From: Cycloclasticus sp.
GTDB lineage: Bacteria; Pseudomonadota; Gammaproteobacteria; Methylococcales; Cycloclasticaceae
Assembly (NCBI GenBank): GCA_040743155.1
Contig: JBFLJU010000001.1
Span: 2,291,144-2,355,143 of the forward strand
Reading direction: 5' to 3'
DNA length: 64,000 nt
Shown: in pieces, positions 61,994-64,000 of the stretch
How positions within the stretch are numbered: the stretch's first letter is position 1
How the letters are laid out: every line of letters begins with the position of its first letter
Translations under genes and position numbers: made by a program
The notes under the pieces: generated by a model
What the model was told of the DNA's origin: nothing
What the model saw: only the letters and a program-made list of their open reading frames with translations
Database searches by the model: none

Positions 61994-64000
61994 CTATATC
62001 ATTGAAATATCAGCAATTTTTATGAAATTAGCATGAATATTAGCGAGTAGTGCTAAACGGGTATTTTTAACTTTCTCATCATCAGCCATGATGAAAACAT
62101 GTTCAAAAAAGTCGTCAATCGGCTGTTTAAGAGTCGATAGCGCCTTTAGTGCATCAATGTAGTTGTTCTGCTCAATAAGCGGGTTAATTTGCAGTTCAGT
62201 TTTTTGTAGTTCTTTATGTAGATGAATTTCTTGGCTATCAGATAAAATCGCTTCGTTGAAGTGTTCAGCAACATTATTAGGCGCTTTCTTTAATAGGTTT
62301 TGAATACGCTTATTGGCTTCGCCTAGGCTTGCCGCTTCATCAAGTAGGGCAAATTCTTTAACCGCTTGAAGGCGGTTCATAAAATCTACCGGCTCGGTAC
62401 AGTTCACCGAGGTTACCGCTGCAAACTGCTCGGGGCTGAACCCTTGGCTCAAGCAATAGCCTTTTAGGCGATCAAGCATAAAACCAATAACTTGCTTTGT
62501 GGTGCTATCTTCGTCGAAATCATGGTTAAAGTGTTGGCATGATAGCGAAACGAGTGATTTTAGGTCTAATTTAATATTGTGTTCAATCAATATTCTTAAA
62601 ACACCCAACGAAGCGCGACGTAGCGCAAAAGGATCTTTGTCGCCGGTTGGCAGTAGTCCAATACTAAAAATACCCACCACTGTATCGAGCTTATCCGAAA
62701 GCGCTAAAATTTGCCCCGTTTGTGTGCTGGGCAATGTACCACCGGATTGTTTTGGTAGATATTGTTCTTGTATGGCAGTGGCGACTTCTTCCGGTTCAGC
62801 ATTTTCAGTGGCATAGTAACGGCCAATAACGCCCTGTAAACTGGCGAATTCGCCGACCATATCGGTCACTAAATCAGTTTTACTGAGGAGTGCCGCACGT
62901 GAAGCATAATCAAGATTATGGCCAAGCTGTTTCGCCAGTTCGCTTGATAGCTTTTCAATACGACGGGTTTTATCGCCAACGGAGCCGAGTTTATGTTGAA
63001 AAACGACATTGTCTAGAGAGGCAATACGATCAGCCAAGCTGGTTTTTAAATCTTGTTGCCAGAAAAACTCTGCATCGGACAAACGCGGGCTAATGACGCG
63101 TTCATTACCATGGCTTACAGAGGCAGGGTTGGTACTTTGGATGTTACTGATGGTGATGAAAAAAGGCAGTAACGCGCCAGCACTATCAAGCACAGGGAAG
63201 TACTTCTGATTAATTTGCATGGTGGTAATGAGCACTTCTTTTGGTAAAGCTAGAAAGTGTTCATCAAATCGACCGGTAACGGCGACTGGAAATTCTACCA
63301 AGGCGCTAATTTCATCCAATAAGCTAGGTTCGATATGCGCATTACCGTTAACCGCTTCAGCGGCTTGAATGGCTTGTTTTTCAATAGCGGCCTTGCGCTC
63401 TTCAAAATCAGCAATAACCATGGCTTTACTCAGTTGCTCACTGTAATCGCTTGGTTTATCAATAGAGATGCCAGCCGGTGCATGAAAGCGGTGGCCAAAG
63501 GTAGTATTAGACGCGGTAATACCATAGAACTGGCTGTTGATTACATCGTTGCCAAATAATAGAACAACCCAATGGACGGGGCGCACAAAGGCTTCGTTAG
63601 AACTGCCCCAACGCATACGTTTTGCAATGGGTAAGCGGTTGAGTGACTTTTCGATAATGCCGGGAATAAGTGCTTCAGCGGCTTGGCCTTTTTCAAGTTT
63701 TTTGTACGATAGCCATTCGCCTTTATCGGTTTTTAACGTGCCTAAGTCGCTAAACTCAGCGCCGCAACCACGGGCAAAGCCTAAAGCGGCTTTACTGGGG
63801 TTGCCTTCTTTATCGTAGGCGGCTGCAACAGCGGGGCCGCGTTTTTCAACGGTCTCATCTGCTTGAGCGGTTTCAACGCCTTCAATCCACACGGCTAAGC
63901 GACGCGGGCTGGCAAAACTATGGGTCTTTCCGTAGCTTAAATTAGCGTCATCTAGGCCTGCACAAATACCGTTTAACAGGTGGTCGCGTAGCGTTTTTAG
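61994..64000 (-). CDS. glyS: Glycine-tRNA ligase beta subunit (partial, runs off right edge)
   Basis: At least 668 residues are encoded; the frame stays open to the edge of the window and the N-terminus lies beyond. Visible signatures: SPRRLAVWIEGVE near the N-terminal side, KRMRWG, FVRPVHWVVLLFG, the HRFHAP block and the C-terminal anticodon-binding region (FFEHVFIMADDEKVKNTRLALLANI). With GlyQ it charges tRNA-Gly. Core gene that marks the resumption of the ancestral order after the inserted hsd island. Confidence 0.96.
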   Translation of the reverse strand, partial: LKTLRDHLLNGICAGLDDANLSYGKTHSFASPRRLAVWIEGVETAQADETVEKRGPAVAAAYDKEGNPSKAALGFARGCGAEFSDLGTLKTDKGEWLSYKKLEKGQAAEALIPGIIEKSLNRLPIAKRMRWGSSNEAFVRPVHWVVLLFGNDVINSQFYGITASNTTFGHRFHAPAGISIDKPSDYSEQLSKAMVIADFEERKAAIEKQAIQAAEAVNGNAHIEPSLLDEISALVEFPVAVTGRFDEHFLALPKEVLITTMQINQKYFPVLDSAGALLPFFITISNIQSTNPASVSHGNERVISPRLSDAEFFWQQDLKTSLADRIASLDNVVFQHKLGSVGDKTRRIEKLSSELAKQLGHNLDYASRAALLSKTDLVTDMVGEFASLQGVIGRYYATENAEPEEVATAIQEQYLPKQSGGTLPSTQTGQILALSDKLDTVVGIFSIGLLPTGDKDPFALRRASLGVLRILIEHNIKLDLKSLVSLSCQHFNHDFDEDSTTKQVIGFMLDRLKGYCLSQGFSPEQFAAVTSVNCTEPVDFMNRLQAVKEFALLDEAASLGEANKRIQNLLKKAPNNVAEHFNEAILSDSQEIHLHKELQKTELQINPLIEQNNYIDALKALSTLKQPIDDFFEHVFIMADDEKVKNTRLALLANIHANFIKIADISMI

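Overview
The window is a contiguous stretch of a gammaproteobacterial chromosome that spans the replication origin. The core genes run mnmG (start only) ... mnmE-yidC-yidD-rnpA-rpmH | dnaA-dnaN-recF-gyrB ... plsC-gmhB-glyS (partial). This is the origin order of Pseudomonas and related gammaproteobacteria, interrupted twice by accessory DNA. The dense set of aromatic-ring oxygenases and hydrophobic-substrate transport genes suggests an obligate or near-obligate marine hydrocarbon degrader of the Cycloclasticus type. That assignment is inference from gene content, not from a search.

Region 1 (about 0.2-43.5 kb) lies between mnmG and mnmE, which are normally adjacent. The outer part holds moxR (194-1147), DUF58 and tgpA (38.2-41.1 kb), normally one operon, now split by roughly 37 kb of catabolic genes. 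The catabolic block encodes six Rieske oxygenase alpha subunits and five beta subunits, but only one Rieske ferredoxin and one ferredoxin reductase (2.2-3.6 kb). It also encodes two dihydrodiol-dehydrogenase-type SDRs, a PdxA/TphB-like dehydrogenase, an extradiol dioxygenase and a 2-hydroxychromene-2-carboxylate isomerase: a PAH or bicyclic upper pathway plus carboxylated-aromatic branches. A group II truncated globin, a stand-alone tryptophan synthase beta chain and an oxygen-independent coproporphyrinogen oxidase are embedded in it. The only regulator visible is a true FNR/Anr-type protein with all four Fe-S cysteines. Good or partial FNR boxes lie upstream of the electron-transfer operon, the trpB/globin pair, the beta-alpha pair at 13.9 kb and possibly the pdxA operon.

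Region 2 (21.0-32.4 kb) is an envelope module on the minus strand: Ycf48-like protein, RND/MMPL permease, DUF1302 outer-membrane protein, two tandem DUF1329 proteins, then a lipoprotein PQQ-cytochrome c alcohol dehydrogenase leading into another oxygenase operon. It looks like a trans-envelope system for a hydrophobic substrate coupled to its oxidation. A FadL-type porin sits at 42.1 kb.

Region 3 (43.7-54.4 kb) is the origin core. rnpA has no ATG/GTG/TTG start codon. The dnaA-dnaN gap contains two copies of a DnaA-box-bearing segment 633 bp apart, with a decayed copy of the dnaA 3' end between them. recF carries two parS-like palindromes.

Region 4 (54.5-64.0 kb): a complete type I restriction-modification system (hsdM-hsdS-hsdR) and a small membrane protein lie between gyrB and plsC-gmhB-glyS. 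The HsdR carries an unusual triple cysteine repeat. I saw no tRNA, rRNA, CRISPR array, insertion sequence or integrase.
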